In this document: piece after piece, positions 24,807-34,210 of the stretch | How positions within the stretch are numbered: position 1 is the first letter of the stretch | Layout of the letters: the number at the start of each line of letters is the position of its first letter | The notes under the pieces: model-generated | Told to the model about the DNA's origin: nothing | The model's input: the letters and a program-made list of their open reading frames with translations, nothing else | Databases searched by the model: none | Assembly: GCA_029268045.1 (NCBI GenBank) | Contig: JAJUHF010000002.1 | Location: forward strand, 1 to 64,000 | Direction of reading: 5' to 3' | Origin: Anseongella ginsenosidimutans | Lineage (GTDB): Bacteria > Bacteroidota > Bacteroidia > Sphingobacteriales > Sphingobacteriaceae | Length of the DNA stretch: 64,000 nt | Made by a program: the position numbers and the translations under genes

Positions 24807-26624
24807 CTATTCCAGCGTTTGCATTTCGATCAGTTTGCGGTAGAGACCGTGTTTTTCCATCAGGTATTGATGATCGCCTTCTTCCACGACCTGCCCTTCG
24901 GATAACACCAGGATATGATCTGCTTTCTGGATCGTACTCAGACGGTGGGCAATCACCAACGAGGTGCGGTTCTTCATCAAGTTGTTCAGCGCTTCCTGAA
25001 CCAGTTTCTCCGACTCGGTATCCAGGGCGGAAGTCGCCTCATCCAGTAGCAGAATGGGCGGATTCTTTAGGACGGCCCGCGCAATGCATATACGTTGTTT
25101 CTGGCCCCCCGAAAGCTTGACACCCCGGTCGCCGATATTGGTCTGATAGCCCTGCTCGGTCTCCAGGATGAAATCGTGGGCGTTTGCGATCCTTGCGGCG
25201 GCTTCAACCTGTTCCTGACTGGCTTCCAATTTCCCAAACGCGATGTTATTGAAAATCGTGTCGTTGAACAGGACCGATTCCTGGTTGACAATACCCATTA
25301 AGGTACGGAGCGAGTCCATTTTGATAAGCTGGATATCGGTTCCATCCAGCAAGATCCGGCCTTCCTGAGGTTCGATGAAACGCGGGATCAGATCCATAAG
25401 CGTAGATTTTCCGCCTCCCGAGGGGCCCACCAGGGCAATGGTTTGGCCTTTGGGTATCCGCAGGTTGATATTTTTCAGAACAGGCCGCGTGGGGTAGGCA
25501 AAGGAAACGTTTTCCAGCGTAATGGCTTCGTTGAACTCCTTTACCTCAATGGCTTCCGGATGATCCCGGATGGCGGGCTCCTCGTCAATCAGGCTTAAGA
25601 CCCGTTCGCCCGCGGCAATGCCTGAGTGAATATTGCTGAAGGAATCGGTCAGCGCTTTGGCCGGGCGCATGACCTGTGAAAAGATACCAATGTAAGTGAC
25701 AAATTTGGCAGCATCCAGGCCGGCTTCACCTTCCAGCACCAGCTGGCCACCGTAAAGTACAATAATAGCCACCATCACCACGCCCAGAAATTCCGAAACG
25801 GGTGAACTCAATTGCTGTCTGCGTGCCATTCGACGGCCCAGATTGGAATACCGGACGTTTTCGTCGTCGAATTTCTTTTTGGTAAACTGGGTGGCATTGA
25901 ACGCTTTGATGATTTTGATCCCCGAAAGCGCTTCATCCAGCAGACTGATCATCTGTCCGTAGAGTTGCTGCGATTTGGTCGCCTGCCTTTTCAGCTTTTT
26001 TACGATCAACGAAATGAAGAAAGCCGAGACCGGGATGACCAGGATCGAGAAAAGGGTGAGTTTGGCCGAAATGGCAAAAAGCATGAACAGGTAGGCCAGC
26101 AATTGGAGCGGTTCTTTGAAAATCACCTGCAGCGTGGCCGTTACCGAAAACTGCACGACCTGCACGTCGGCCGATATTTTGGATATGATGTCTCCCTTGC
26201 GCTGGTTATTAAAGTAACCCGTGTGCAGGTCCATGACATTATTGAATACCGTGCGCCGCAGGTTCAGCAGGGTATGGATCTTCAGGTTCTCCATGATGCG
26301 CTGCGAAAGATACCGGAACACATTGCTCAGTAGCACGGAGGTGACAATGGTCGCACATACGATTTTCAAAGCGCCCAGCGTCCCGTAGGTATCCACGGCC
26401 TGCTGGGAATAATAGGTGAGGTAGCCTACCGGATCCATCCAGCTTTCCGGTTTGGGTACGAGCTCGGCATCGCTGCCGCTGTTGAAGAGCGTGGTAAGCA
26501 AAGGCGCGAGCAAAGCCAGATTCAGCGTGGCGAATACGACCGTCAGTATCATGCAGAGCACGTACGGGATCGCGAACTTTTCGATGGGTTTCGCAAATGA
26601 TAACAGTCTGAAATACGTCTTCAT
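24807..26624 (-). CDS. MsbA-like ABC transporter (membrane and ATPase domains)
   Basis: A half-transporter of 605 residues with six membrane helices (about 1-320) followed by the nucleotide-binding domain. Walker A is GPSGGGKST, the signature is LSGGQKQRICIARAVL, Walker B is PILLLDEATSALD, and the H-loop is in VIAHRLS. It probably works as a homodimer exporting a lipid, lipid A-type precursor or glycolipid. I chose the ATG at 26624; the frame extends to 26660, but the 12 extra residues are not family-like. A -7-like TAGCTTTG lies about 30 nt upstream. Confidence 0.9.
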   Translation of the reverse strand: MKTYFRLLSFAKPIEKFAIPYVLCMILTVVFATLNLALLAPLLTTLFNSGSDAELVPKPESWMDPVGYLTYYSQQAVDTYGTLGALKIVCATIVTSVLLSNVFRYLSQRIMENLKIHTLLNLRRTVFNNVMDLHTGYFNNQRKGDIISKISADVQVVQFSVTATLQVIFKEPLQLLAYLFMLFAISAKLTLFSILVIPVSAFFISLIVKKLKRQATKSQQLYGQMISLLDEALSGIKIIKAFNATQFTKKKFDDENVRYSNLGRRMARRQQLSSPVSEFLGVVMVAIIVLYGGQLVLEGEAGLDAAKFVTYIGIFSQVMRPAKALTDSFSNIHSGIAAGERVLSLIDEEPAIRDHPEAIEVKEFNEAITLENVSFAYPTRPVLKNINLRIPKGQTIALVGPSGGGKSTLMDLIPRFIEPQEGRILLDGTDIQLIKMDSLRTLMGIVNQESVLFNDTIFNNIAFGKLEASQEQVEAAARIANAHDFILETEQGYQTNIGDRGVKLSGGQKQRICIARAVLKNPPILLLDEATSALDTESEKLVQEALNNLMKNRTSLVIAHRLSTIQKADHILVLSEGQVVEEGDHQYLMEKHGLYRKLIEMQTLE

Positions 26625-26684
26625 CTGTAAAGTTAATTCTGCAAAGCTATTAATTTGCAAGTCGTTATTTCAGGAAACAATTCT

Positions 26685-26692
26685 TATTTTTG
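26685..26692 (+). promoter_or_regulatory. possible meaB -7 element
   Basis: TATTTTTG fits TANNTTTG. No TTG is found 19-21 nt upstream, so this is half a promoter signature. Confidence 0.35.
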
Positions 26693-26792
26693 AAAAACTT
26701 CCCCTTTCTGAAGGTACTTCGTCTCTATGGAACAGCGTAAAAACCGGGGCAGTGAATGCCTGCCGGCAACCTTAGGCAACAAATCGCGGACT

Positions 26793-27698
26793 ATGGACAA
26801 GCAACACCTGTTACAAGAATTTTACAGAGGCAGCGTCCGCGCATTATCCCGGTTGATCAGTCTGGTCGAGAACGATCCGTCCGGCAGCCTCGATTTGCTG
26901 AGCAATCTGAACCCTTCAAAAAAAGCCGCCGTGGTGGGGATCACCGGTCCGCCCGGGAGCGGCAAAAGTACCTTGATCAACGCCATGGTCAACACCCTCC
27001 TCGGCGAAGGGAAGCGCGTTGCGGTGGTTGCCGTGGATCCAAGTTCGCCTTTTCACGGCGGAGCCCTGCTGGGGGACCGGATCCGGATGCAATCCCATTT
27101 CACGCATCCGGACGTTTACATCCGTTCGCTGGCCAGCCGGGGCTCGTTGGGTGGCCTTACCGGCACCTCAATCGAAGTGGTGGACGTACTCAAAGCGTTT
27201 GGCTTCGACTACATCCTCATCGAAACGGTGGGCGTGGGGCAGTCCGAAGTGGAAATCGCCTCCCTGGCGGATACGACCCTGGTGGTGCTGGTGCCCGAAG
27301 CAGGCGACGAGATCCAGGCCCTGAAATCCGGCCTGATGGAAATCGCCGACCTGTTCATTGTCAACAAATCCGATCGCGAAGGCGCGCGCGAGCTGGCCAT
27401 CGTGCTGCAACGCATGCTTCACGACCGTCCCCCTTCGGCCTGGCAGATTCCGGTAATTCAGACCATTGCTACCGGAAATGAGCAAATTGGGGAAATATTT
27501 GCACAGATCAGATTTCATCAGGAGGCGGTTTCCGGCCTGAAAAGGCCGTTTTTACTGGCCTCCCGGGCATGGCAACTGATCGCCTCCGACCGCATGCGCC
27601 AGGTCAATAAGGACGAGCTGCTGAAGCAGGTAGAGGCCGCGGCTGCCCACGACGATTTCAACCTGTATAAATTTGTGAAGAAATACTCCGGGCGATAG
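26793..27698 (+). CDS. meaB: MeaB/ArgK-type G-protein chaperone of methylmalonyl-CoA mutase
   Basis: MeaB couples GTP hydrolysis to protecting and loading B12-dependent methylmalonyl-CoA mutase. GTPase motifs are GITGPPGSGKST (G1), VDPSSPFHGGALLGDR, ETVGVGQSEVE (G3) and FIVNKSDREGA (G4). With the ATG at 26793 the protein has 301 residues. An in-frame ATG at 26727 would add 22 basic residues not usual in the family; it is nearer to the predicted promoter, so the start is uncertain. No mutase gene is present in the window. It converges with the peptidase gene, 8 nt apart. Confidence 0.9.
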   Translation: MDKQHLLQEFYRGSVRALSRLISLVENDPSGSLDLLSNLNPSKKAAVVGITGPPGSGKSTLINAMVNTLLGEGKRVAVVAVDPSSPFHGGALLGDRIRMQSHFTHPDVYIRSLASRGSLGGLTGTSIEVVDVLKAFGFDYILIETVGVGQSEVEIASLADTTLVVLVPEAGDEIQALKSGLMEIADLFIVNKSDREGARELAIVLQRMLHDRPPSAWQIPVIQTIATGNEQIGEIFAQIRFHQEAVSGLKRPFLLASRAWQLIASDRMRQVNKDELLKQVEAAAAHDDFNLYKFVKKYSGR

Positions 27699-27706
27699 CG
27701 CCTGCG

Positions 27707-28996
27707 CTACCCGTTCATCAACTCTTCAATTTCCTCGGCCTCCAGCGGAATGCCGGTCATCAGATCTACGTTTCCGTCCGCTGTAATCAGAATATTGTTT
27801 TCCAGCCGAATCCCCAGGCCTTCTTCAGGTATGTAAATGCCCGGTTCACAGGTAAATACCATTCCCGGTTCCATTTTCCGATACCGGTGGCCGATGTCGT
27901 GCACGTCCAATCCCAGATGATGGGAAATGCCATGCATGAAGTATTTCTTATAAACCGGCATGTCTTCGCGTTGCTTTTCCACGTCATGGCGCGAGATCAG
28001 GCCCAGGCCCAGTAACTCGCTTTCCATGATCTTCCCCACCTCCCTGTTGTATTCTGCCGGCAGCGTGCCCGGAACCAATAAGTGGATGGATTCCTTCATC
28101 ACCCGCAGCACCGCGTTGTAAACCGCGCGCTGGCGGTCGGTAAACCGGCCGTTGACCGGGATCGAGCGACTCAGGTCCGCATTGTAGTTCGCGTATTCCG
28201 CACCGAAATCCATCAGGATGACCTCGCCGTCCCGGCATTCGCGGTTATTTTCGGCATAATGCAGCACGCAGGCGTTGGTGCCGGAGGCAATGATCGGATG
28301 ATACGCGTGCCCGCTGGCCCGTCGGCGGATGAACTCGTGAATGATCTCCGCTTCAATCTCGTATTCCTTCACACCGGGCTTTACAAACCGAAGGACCCGG
28401 CGGAAGGCAGCTTCGGTAATTTCGCACGCTTTGCGTATTAATTCAACTTCAATTGTAGATTTTATTTCCCGTAATTCACGCATTAACGGAGCGGACCGCG
28501 CGTATTGATGCAAAGGAAATCTGTTCATCAGGTCCAATCCGAATCGCAGATCCCGGTAAGGAACCGTGTGAACATAGCGGTCGTTTTCGTTGGAATTCAG
28601 GTAAATCCTTTCTGCATAATGGAGCAGGGAAGGTAGCACTTTATCAAAGCTGTCAAGCCAGAAAACTGATTGAATGCCTGATACTTGCCTCGCTTCCTCC
28701 TTCGTATACTTATGCCCTTCCCAAACGGCGATGTGTTCGTCGGTTTTCAGCAGAAACAGCGCTTCGCGAAATTTTGGATCGGGACTGTCTGGGAATAAGA
28801 CCAATATGCTTTTTTCCTGATCAATTCCGCTCAAATAGAAAATATCGGCATTCTGTTTGAATGGGAAATGCTGATCGCCGCTTCGCGGAAATTCATCACT
28901 GGAATGAAAGATAGCTATCGAATTCCTTTGTAACTTTTCGGTGAAGTTTTTGCGGTTAAACTTAAAAAGATCGTTATTAATGGTTTCATACTTCAT
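27707..28996 (-). CDS. pepP: Xaa-Pro aminopeptidase (aminopeptidase P, M24B)
   Basis: Removes an N-terminal residue that precedes proline. It has an N-terminal creatinase-like domain (about 1-170) and a C-terminal pita-bread domain. Dinuclear metal ligands are visible: the two Asp in VILMDFGAEYANYNADLSRS, His in MHGISHHLGLDVHD, Glu in FTCEPGIYIPEEG and Glu in IRLENNILI. At 429 residues the length is normal. No signal peptide, so cytoplasmic. Confidence 0.93.
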   Translation of the reverse strand: MKYETINNDLFKFNRKNFTEKLQRNSIAIFHSSDEFPRSGDQHFPFKQNADIFYLSGIDQEKSILVLFPDSPDPKFREALFLLKTDEHIAVWEGHKYTKEEARQVSGIQSVFWLDSFDKVLPSLLHYAERIYLNSNENDRYVHTVPYRDLRFGLDLMNRFPLHQYARSAPLMRELREIKSTIEVELIRKACEITEAAFRRVLRFVKPGVKEYEIEAEIIHEFIRRRASGHAYHPIIASGTNACVLHYAENNRECRDGEVILMDFGAEYANYNADLSRSIPVNGRFTDRQRAVYNAVLRVMKESIHLLVPGTLPAEYNREVGKIMESELLGLGLISRHDVEKQREDMPVYKKYFMHGISHHLGLDVHDIGHRYRKMEPGMVFTCEPGIYIPEEGLGIRLENNILITADGNVDLMTGIPLEAEEIEELMNG

Positions 28997-29174
28997 ATAT
29001 AGAAATTTATTGATTTAACAGAATAATCACGTCCAACGGGTATAACCAGGTATAAAAGACTCCCTGATCTGCCGGCGATTGGAACAGTTTTTGAAAAAGT
29101 ATTTCTCATAATTTAAAAAATAACTTATTTTCGTGCTAAAATTACACAATTCAGAAGAATCAAAACGAGCAACT

Positions 29175-30524
29175 ATGAACAAATCTACAATCAAAAAAAT
29201 AGCAGCATTGTCGCTTACGGCGTCGTTATGCTCGCTATCGTTGTTTGCTCAGGACGAGCCGGCAACGGGATCAGCTCCGCAGCTTTTTGAAGGCAGAAAT
29301 CAATTTCGTACTTGGTCAATCGGTTTGAATGCCGGTGTATTGGCTCCTACGGTATTGACTGGCGGACACAATGATTTCTCTAAATGGGAAATGAACCTGG
29401 GCTATGGTGCTTATATCAAAAAGCAACTTGCTCCTTCTTTCTCTTTGCAGGCAGACTTCTTGAGAGGAACTCTTTCCGCTACCAGCGAAGCATCCCCCAC
29501 GGACGCCGACTGGCAGTCAGCCCATGGTGAGTACGAAACCGATCTCGCATGGCAAGCAGGTCTCTCAGGTACTGCCAACGTAGGTACCATTGACTTTTTG
29601 CGTCGTAAGAATTCAGTTGACTTCTTTGTAACCGCAGGTTTCCACTGGGCAAACTACACGCCCACACTGAACGGCACTGAGCAGACCGACCGCACAGAGC
29701 AGGTTATTCCTGTAGGCGCCGGTATCAAGTTCAAACTGGGTGAAGTAGTAAACCTTGACCTGGGCTACAAAATGCACTTCCTGAATGCTGACAACCTGGA
29801 CGGTGTGTGGGCTAACCACGGTTCCATGGACAAATACAGCTACGGATATGCAGGTCTTGAGTTCATTCTTGGAAACAAGCAGAAACCTGCACTGGAGTGG
29901 GCCAACCCGATCGCTCTGATGTATGACGAGCTTTCTGATGGAACCCTCCGCCAGGAAGTGGAAGCGCTTAAGGGCCGTGTATCAACCGTTGAGGAAGACC
30001 TGAACACCCTGAAAGCAGACGCTGACGGTGACGGTGTATCCGATTACTTCGATAAAGAGCCGAATTCACCTGCGGGTGCCCGCGTAGATGGCTCCGGCCG
30101 TGCAATGGACATCGATGGTGACGGTGTATTGGATCACGAAGATGAGTGCCCCACCGAAGCAGGACCTGCCGAAAACAACGGCTGCCCCGTAGCTGAGATC
30201 GGTGAAAACACCATTCAGTTCGACTTTGACAGCGCTGAGATTCGTCCCGAGTCTTACAGCACGCTGGATCAGCTGGCTGAAGAACTGCGCGCCGGATCAG
30301 TACGGGTATCTCTGGAAGGACACGCTTCTTCCGAAGGTACTGAAGCTTACAACCAGCGTCTGTCTGAAAGAAGGGCTAATTCAGTTAAAAAGTACCTGGT
30401 TAACGCAGGTGTTGATTCATCGATCATTTCTACTGTAGGTTATGGCGAGTCTCGCCCGGTAGCGTCTAACGATACCGAAGAAGGCCGCTCACAGAACCGC
30501 CGCGTAGAGATCAAGATGCAATAA
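29175..30524 (+). CDS. OmpA-family outer membrane protein with thrombospondin type 3-like repeats
   Basis: The signal peptide is MNKSTIKKIAALSLTASL, with cleavage near LFAQ. An N-terminal beta-barrel (about 40-245) is followed by a short coiled-coil helix (RQEVEALKGRVSTVEEDL). Acidic Ca-binding TSP3-like repeats come next (DADGDGVSDYFDKEP, DIDGDGVLDHEDECP), then the OmpA C-terminal peptidoglycan-binding domain (FDFDSAEIRPESYSTLDQL; LEGHASSEGTEAYNQRLSERR; VGYGESRPVASNDTEEGR). It anchors the outer membrane to the cell wall. Start at 29175; 14 upstream codons in frame are not part of a signal peptide. Codon use is strongly biased, suggesting high expression. Confidence 0.93.
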   Translation: MNKSTIKKIAALSLTASLCSLSLFAQDEPATGSAPQLFEGRNQFRTWSIGLNAGVLAPTVLTGGHNDFSKWEMNLGYGAYIKKQLAPSFSLQADFLRGTLSATSEASPTDADWQSAHGEYETDLAWQAGLSGTANVGTIDFLRRKNSVDFFVTAGFHWANYTPTLNGTEQTDRTEQVIPVGAGIKFKLGEVVNLDLGYKMHFLNADNLDGVWANHGSMDKYSYGYAGLEFILGNKQKPALEWANPIALMYDELSDGTLRQEVEALKGRVSTVEEDLNTLKADADGDGVSDYFDKEPNSPAGARVDGSGRAMDIDGDGVLDHEDECPTEAGPAENNGCPVAEIGENTIQFDFDSAEIRPESYSTLDQLAEELRAGSVRVSLEGHASSEGTEAYNQRLSERRANSVKKYLVNAGVDSSIISTVGYGESRPVASNDTEEGRSQNRRVEIKMQ

Positions 30525-30545
30525 AAAAAGAATTTTGATTCTTTG

Positions 30546-30576
30546 AAAAAGGGGCTTTATGAAGGCCCCTTTTTCT
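30546..30576 (+). terminator. terminator after the OmpA-family gene
   Basis: AAAAAGGGGC (30546-30555) pairs with GCCCCTTTTT (30565-30574), a 10-bp stem with a 9-nt loop and T-run. Confidence 0.85.
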
Positions 30577-30676
30577 ATTTCCGCCCATTTTATACAGATT
30601 TGCCAACTACGGAAATTCCGCAGGGGAAAACCGGGGAGGAGGAAAACAAAAGCCCCATCCGAAACATTATATACAT

Positions 30677-30814
30677 ATGTATTTTTTCAGGAAAAAAGAC
30701 CCAAACCGCCCGGTGACCTTCAACCTGAAGGTGATGCACTGGATCAACCGGATTGCAATCCTGCTTTTCCTGGCTGGTATTATCTACAAGATCATTGAAT
30801 GGCTTTCCAGATGA
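30677..30814 (+). CDS. small single-span membrane protein (45 residues)
   Basis: ATG at 30677 opens a 45-codon frame: a basic start (MYFFRKKDPNRP), FNLKVMHWINR, then one hydrophobic helix (IAILLFLAGIIYKIIEWL). The stop TGA overlaps the ATG of ridA (ATGA), a sign of real, coupled translation. The layout resembles short conserved Bacteroidota membrane proteins (perhaps DUF6728), but I cannot confirm that. Function unknown. Confidence 0.65.
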   Translation: MYFFRKKDPNRPVTFNLKVMHWINRIAILLFLAGIIYKIIEWLSR

Positions 30815-31191
30815 TTAAGAAAATTGTCAGAACAAATTCGGCACCTGCCCCCATCGGGCCTTATAATCAGGCCGTTGAGGCGGGCGGGCTTTTATTTGTT
30901 TCGGGTCAGATAGCCATCGACCCGGAGTCGGGAGCGCTTTACAGCGGTGACATCACCGGAGAAGCGGAGCTGGTCATGAAAAACATCGGCGCCGTATTGG
31001 AGGCCGCAGGGCTGGGGTATGAAAACGTGGTTAAATCTTCTATTTTCCTGAAGAATATGGATGACTTCGCGACCGTGAACGAGGTGTACGGACGGTATTT
31101 CCGGGCTGAATTCCCCGCGCGCGAAACGGTACAAGTAAGCCGGCTTCCCAAAGATGTCAATGTGGAAATTTCGGTAATTGCCGCCCGGTGA
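30811..31191 (+). CDS. ridA: RidA-family enamine/imine deaminase
   Basis: A 126-residue RidA/YjgF fold protein. Hallmarks are APAPIGPYNQAVEAGGLLFVSGQIAIDP near the N-terminus (split here by PLP-enamine-binding residues), the central NIGAVLEAAGLGYENVVKSSIFL and the C-terminal FPARETVQVSRLP with the conserved Arg. RidA hydrolyses reactive 2-aminoacrylate-type intermediates. I prefer the ATG at 30811, which overlaps the stop of the small upstream gene, over the ATG at 30799. Confidence 0.93.
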   Translation: MIKKIVRTNSAPAPIGPYNQAVEAGGLLFVSGQIAIDPESGALYSGDITGEAELVMKNIGAVLEAAGLGYENVVKSSIFLKNMDDFATVNEVYGRYFRAEFPARETVQVSRLPKDVNVEISVIAAR

Positions 31192-32096
31192 GCCAGCCCA
31201 AGCCGAACCTTAGCTATACCATTGCGGCGATACTTCCCCCCATCGTGTGGGGTTTTTTCGCAATTCCGCTTCGCAACCTGAGCGCCTATTCCGCTGACAC
31301 GATTCTGTATTACCGGCTTTTCATGTCCTTGCTGCTGACCGGTGTGGTTATTCTGCTTTTCCGGAGAAAGAGTTTGCGCGCCGACCGCTCCATGATCCGC
31401 GCCTTGCCGCCGGGCCAGCGGAAGCAGCTGTTTTTTCTAATTACCGCATCCACCCTGCTGCTGACGGTGAACTGGCTTTCCTTTATTTATGTCGTCAACG
31501 CGGTAAGCCTGCAGGCAGCAGCCTTCGCTTACATGGTATGTCCCATCATTACCGCGCTGTTCGGATACTTTCTTCTGGGGGAAGAGATCAGCCCGCGGAA
31601 GTGGCTGGCCATTGCCGTAAGTATGATCAGCGTCCTGATCCTCGCCTGGGGATTCCTGCTGGAAGTAGCCTGGTCAGTCGGGGTCGCTTTGAGTTTCGCG
31701 CTTTATCTGGTGATCCAGCGGAAAATAAGCGGAATCGATAAATTCAATCTGCTGGGTGTGCAATTGCTGCTGGCGTCGCTGTTGGTACTCCCTGTTTTTA
31801 TCGGGCAGGAACCGACCTTTCCGACAGACACCGGTTTCTGGGCAAACATCATCCTTGTTTCGCTCCTGTTCACGGTGGTCCCGCTTTATCTGAACCTTTA
31901 TGCCTTGATCCGGATGCCTTCCTCCACCGTTGGCATCCTCATCTATATTAATCCGATTGTGGCTTTTCTCGTAGCTTTCTTATATTTTGGCGACCAGGCC
32001 AGCCTGCTGCAGGTAGCTTCCTATCTGGTGCTACTGATCGCAGTGGTGCTATTCAACTGGGGTAATTTGTCAAGATTAAGAAAACGGCCGCGTTAA
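31188..32096 (+). CDS. EamA/RarD-like transporter
   Basis: Ten hydrophobic helices in 302 residues, arranged as two EamA repeats of five (LPPIVWGFFAIPLRNL begins the first; GVALSFALYLVIQRK begins the second). It resembles the RarD branch, whose substrates are mostly unknown metabolites. The start is GTG at 31188, overlapping the ridA stop by 4 nt (GTGA), so it is coupled to ridA. recG starts 4 nt after its stop. Confidence 0.85.
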   Translation: MSQPKPNLSYTIAAILPPIVWGFFAIPLRNLSAYSADTILYYRLFMSLLLTGVVILLFRRKSLRADRSMIRALPPGQRKQLFFLITASTLLLTVNWLSFIYVVNAVSLQAAAFAYMVCPIITALFGYFLLGEEISPRKWLAIAVSMISVLILAWGFLLEVAWSVGVALSFALYLVIQRKISGIDKFNLLGVQLLLASLLVLPVFIGQEPTFPTDTGFWANIILVSLLFTVVPLYLNLYALIRMPSSTVGILIYINPIVAFLVAFLYFGDQASLLQVASYLVLLIAVVLFNWGNLSRLRKRPR

Positions 32097-32100
32097 GATT

Positions 32101-34206
32101 ATGGCTTCCCACATCCTGCTTACACCAATCGAGTATTTGAAAGGCGTAGGGCCTTCCAGAGCGGATGTATTGAAAAAGGAACTGTCGGTTTTTACCTGGC
32201 AGGATCTGCTTCAGCATTACCCGTTCCGGTACATAGACAAAACCCGGTTTTATAAGATAGCCGAGATCGTGCCCGGAATGCAGTATATCCAGCTGACCGG
32301 CGTAGTGACCGGGAAGGAAATAGCCGGCACCGGCCGTACCCGAAGGCTCATTGCCCATTTTGAAGACGATACCGGGCGACTGGAACTGGTCTGGTTCCGG
32401 GGACTCAAATGGATTGACAATTACGTAAAAACAGGGCAGCGATACGTGGTTTTCGAAAAGCCCGCTTTTTACAACGGCAAGGTTAATCTGGTGCATCCGG
32501 AGATGGAGTTGCTTTCTGAAAACAGGAAAGAGTTCAACACCTCCCTCCAACCCGTGTACTCCTCCACCGAGAAACTCAAGAAGTTTTCTTTGGACAGCAA
32601 GGGGATCATGCGCCTGCAGCATGCCGTACTGACCGAGGTGGGGGATGCCATCCCCGAAACGCTGCCAGCGAACCTGCTCGCAAAGTACAAGCTTCCACCC
32701 AAAACGGAGGCCATGCGGCACATTCATTTCCCTCCCTCCGACCAGGCCCTGGCCCGCGCGCTGGCACGGCTCAAGTTTGAGGAACTTTTTTTCATTCAGT
32801 TGAGACTACTGTATTATAAGCAGATACGCACCCGTCGTTTCCGCGGAATCGTGTTTGACCAAGTGGGCAGCCATTTCAATACCTTTTATAAACAGCAGCT
32901 TCCCTTTGAACTAACCGGTGCGCAGAAGCGCGTATTGAAAGAGATCCGGAAAGATACCCGTTCGGGTTTGCAGATGAACCGCTTGCTCCAGGGAGACGTG
33001 GGAAGCGGCAAAACCGTGATCGCGCTGATGAGCATGTTGCTTGCGATCGACAACGGTTTCCAAGCCTCGATGATGGCGCCTACCGAACTCCTGGCGGTGC
33101 AGCATTACCATTCCATCCGCAAACTGCTGGATGGAATGGATGTGCCGGTGGCGCTGCTCACGGGCTCCACGCCTGCATCGGAGAGGAAAACGTTGTTGGC
33201 CCAACTAAAAAGAGGCGAACTGCCCCTGCTTATCGGAACCCACGCGCTGATCGAGGAAGCGGTACAGTTCCGGCAACTGGGACTGGTCGTGGTGGATGAA
33301 CAGCACCGTTTCGGCGTGGAACAGCGGGCCCGCCTATGGAGAAAAGGCCAGCAGGTTCCCCACGTCCTGGTCATGACCGCCACTCCCATTCCCCGGACGT
33401 TGGCCATGACCGTATACGGAGACCTGGATGTATCGGTCATCGATGAATTGCCGGCCGGCCGGAAACCGGTCATTACCACGCACCGGTATGAATCCGCCAG
33501 GCTACGCGTACTCGGTTTTCTCAAAGAGCAGATTAAGCTGGGAAGACAAGTCTATATCGTGTATCCGCTCATCGAGGAATCGGAAAAACTGGATCTGCTT
33601 AATCTGATGGAGGGCTATGACCAGATCGTGCGCGCCTTTCCCAGACCAACGTATCAGGTAAGCATTGTCCACGGGAAGATGAAACCCCAGGAAAAGGACT
33701 TTGAAATGCAGCGCTTCATCAGAGGCGAAACGCAGCTCATGGTGGCGACCACCGTGATTGAGGTAGGGGTGGACGTTCCCAATGCCAGTGTCATGGTGAT
33801 CGAGAACGCGGAACGGTTCGGACTTTCGCAGTTGCATCAGCTGCGCGGCCGGGTGGGCAGAGGCGCCGAACAGTCTTATTGCATTCTCATGACCGGTAAC
33901 AAACTATCGAAGGAAGCCCGGGTACGGCTCGAAACCATGGTCCGTACCAACGACGGTTTTGAGATTGCCGAAACCGATCTCAAACTACGGGGACCGGGCG
34001 ACCTGCAGGGGACCCGGCAGAGCGGTATGCTGGAGTTGCGGCTAACAAACCTGGCTAAAGATCAGCAGATTCTGAAAGAAGCCCGCGACAGCGTGCAGCA
34101 ATTACTGGAAGCCGATCCCAATCTGGAATTGCCAGAAAACCATGCACTAAGGAATTTATTTTTATCACAACGTAAAAAAGGTGAATTTTGGGAAAATATT
34201 TCTTAA
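32101..34206 (+). CDS. recG: ATP-dependent DNA helicase RecG
   Basis: RecG reverses stalled replication forks and migrates branched DNA. Its 701 residues hold an N-terminal wedge/OB domain (GMQYIQLTGVVTGKE), the SF2 helicase core with Walker A LQGDVGSGKT, DEQH box VVVDEQHRFGVEQR, motif III VMTATPIPRTLAM, and motifs V-VI (TTVIEVGVDVPNASVMVIEN; QLHQLRGRVGRG). The TRG-like C-terminus follows. Normal length. It is last in a tightly packed run with the small membrane peptide, ridA and the EamA gene. Confidence 0.96.
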   Translation: MASHILLTPIEYLKGVGPSRADVLKKELSVFTWQDLLQHYPFRYIDKTRFYKIAEIVPGMQYIQLTGVVTGKEIAGTGRTRRLIAHFEDDTGRLELVWFRGLKWIDNYVKTGQRYVVFEKPAFYNGKVNLVHPEMELLSENRKEFNTSLQPVYSSTEKLKKFSLDSKGIMRLQHAVLTEVGDAIPETLPANLLAKYKLPPKTEAMRHIHFPPSDQALARALARLKFEELFFIQLRLLYYKQIRTRRFRGIVFDQVGSHFNTFYKQQLPFELTGAQKRVLKEIRKDTRSGLQMNRLLQGDVGSGKTVIALMSMLLAIDNGFQASMMAPTELLAVQHYHSIRKLLDGMDVPVALLTGSTPASERKTLLAQLKRGELPLLIGTHALIEEAVQFRQLGLVVVDEQHRFGVEQRARLWRKGQQVPHVLVMTATPIPRTLAMTVYGDLDVSVIDELPAGRKPVITTHRYESARLRVLGFLKEQIKLGRQVYIVYPLIEESEKLDLLNLMEGYDQIVRAFPRPTYQVSIVHGKMKPQEKDFEMQRFIRGETQLMVATTVIEVGVDVPNASVMVIENAERFGLSQLHQLRGRVGRGAEQSYCILMTGNKLSKEARVRLETMVRTNDGFEIAETDLKLRGPGDLQGTRQSGMLELRLTNLAKDQQILKEARDSVQQLLEADPNLELPENHALRNLFLSQRKKGEFWENIS

Positions 34207-34210
34207 ATTC

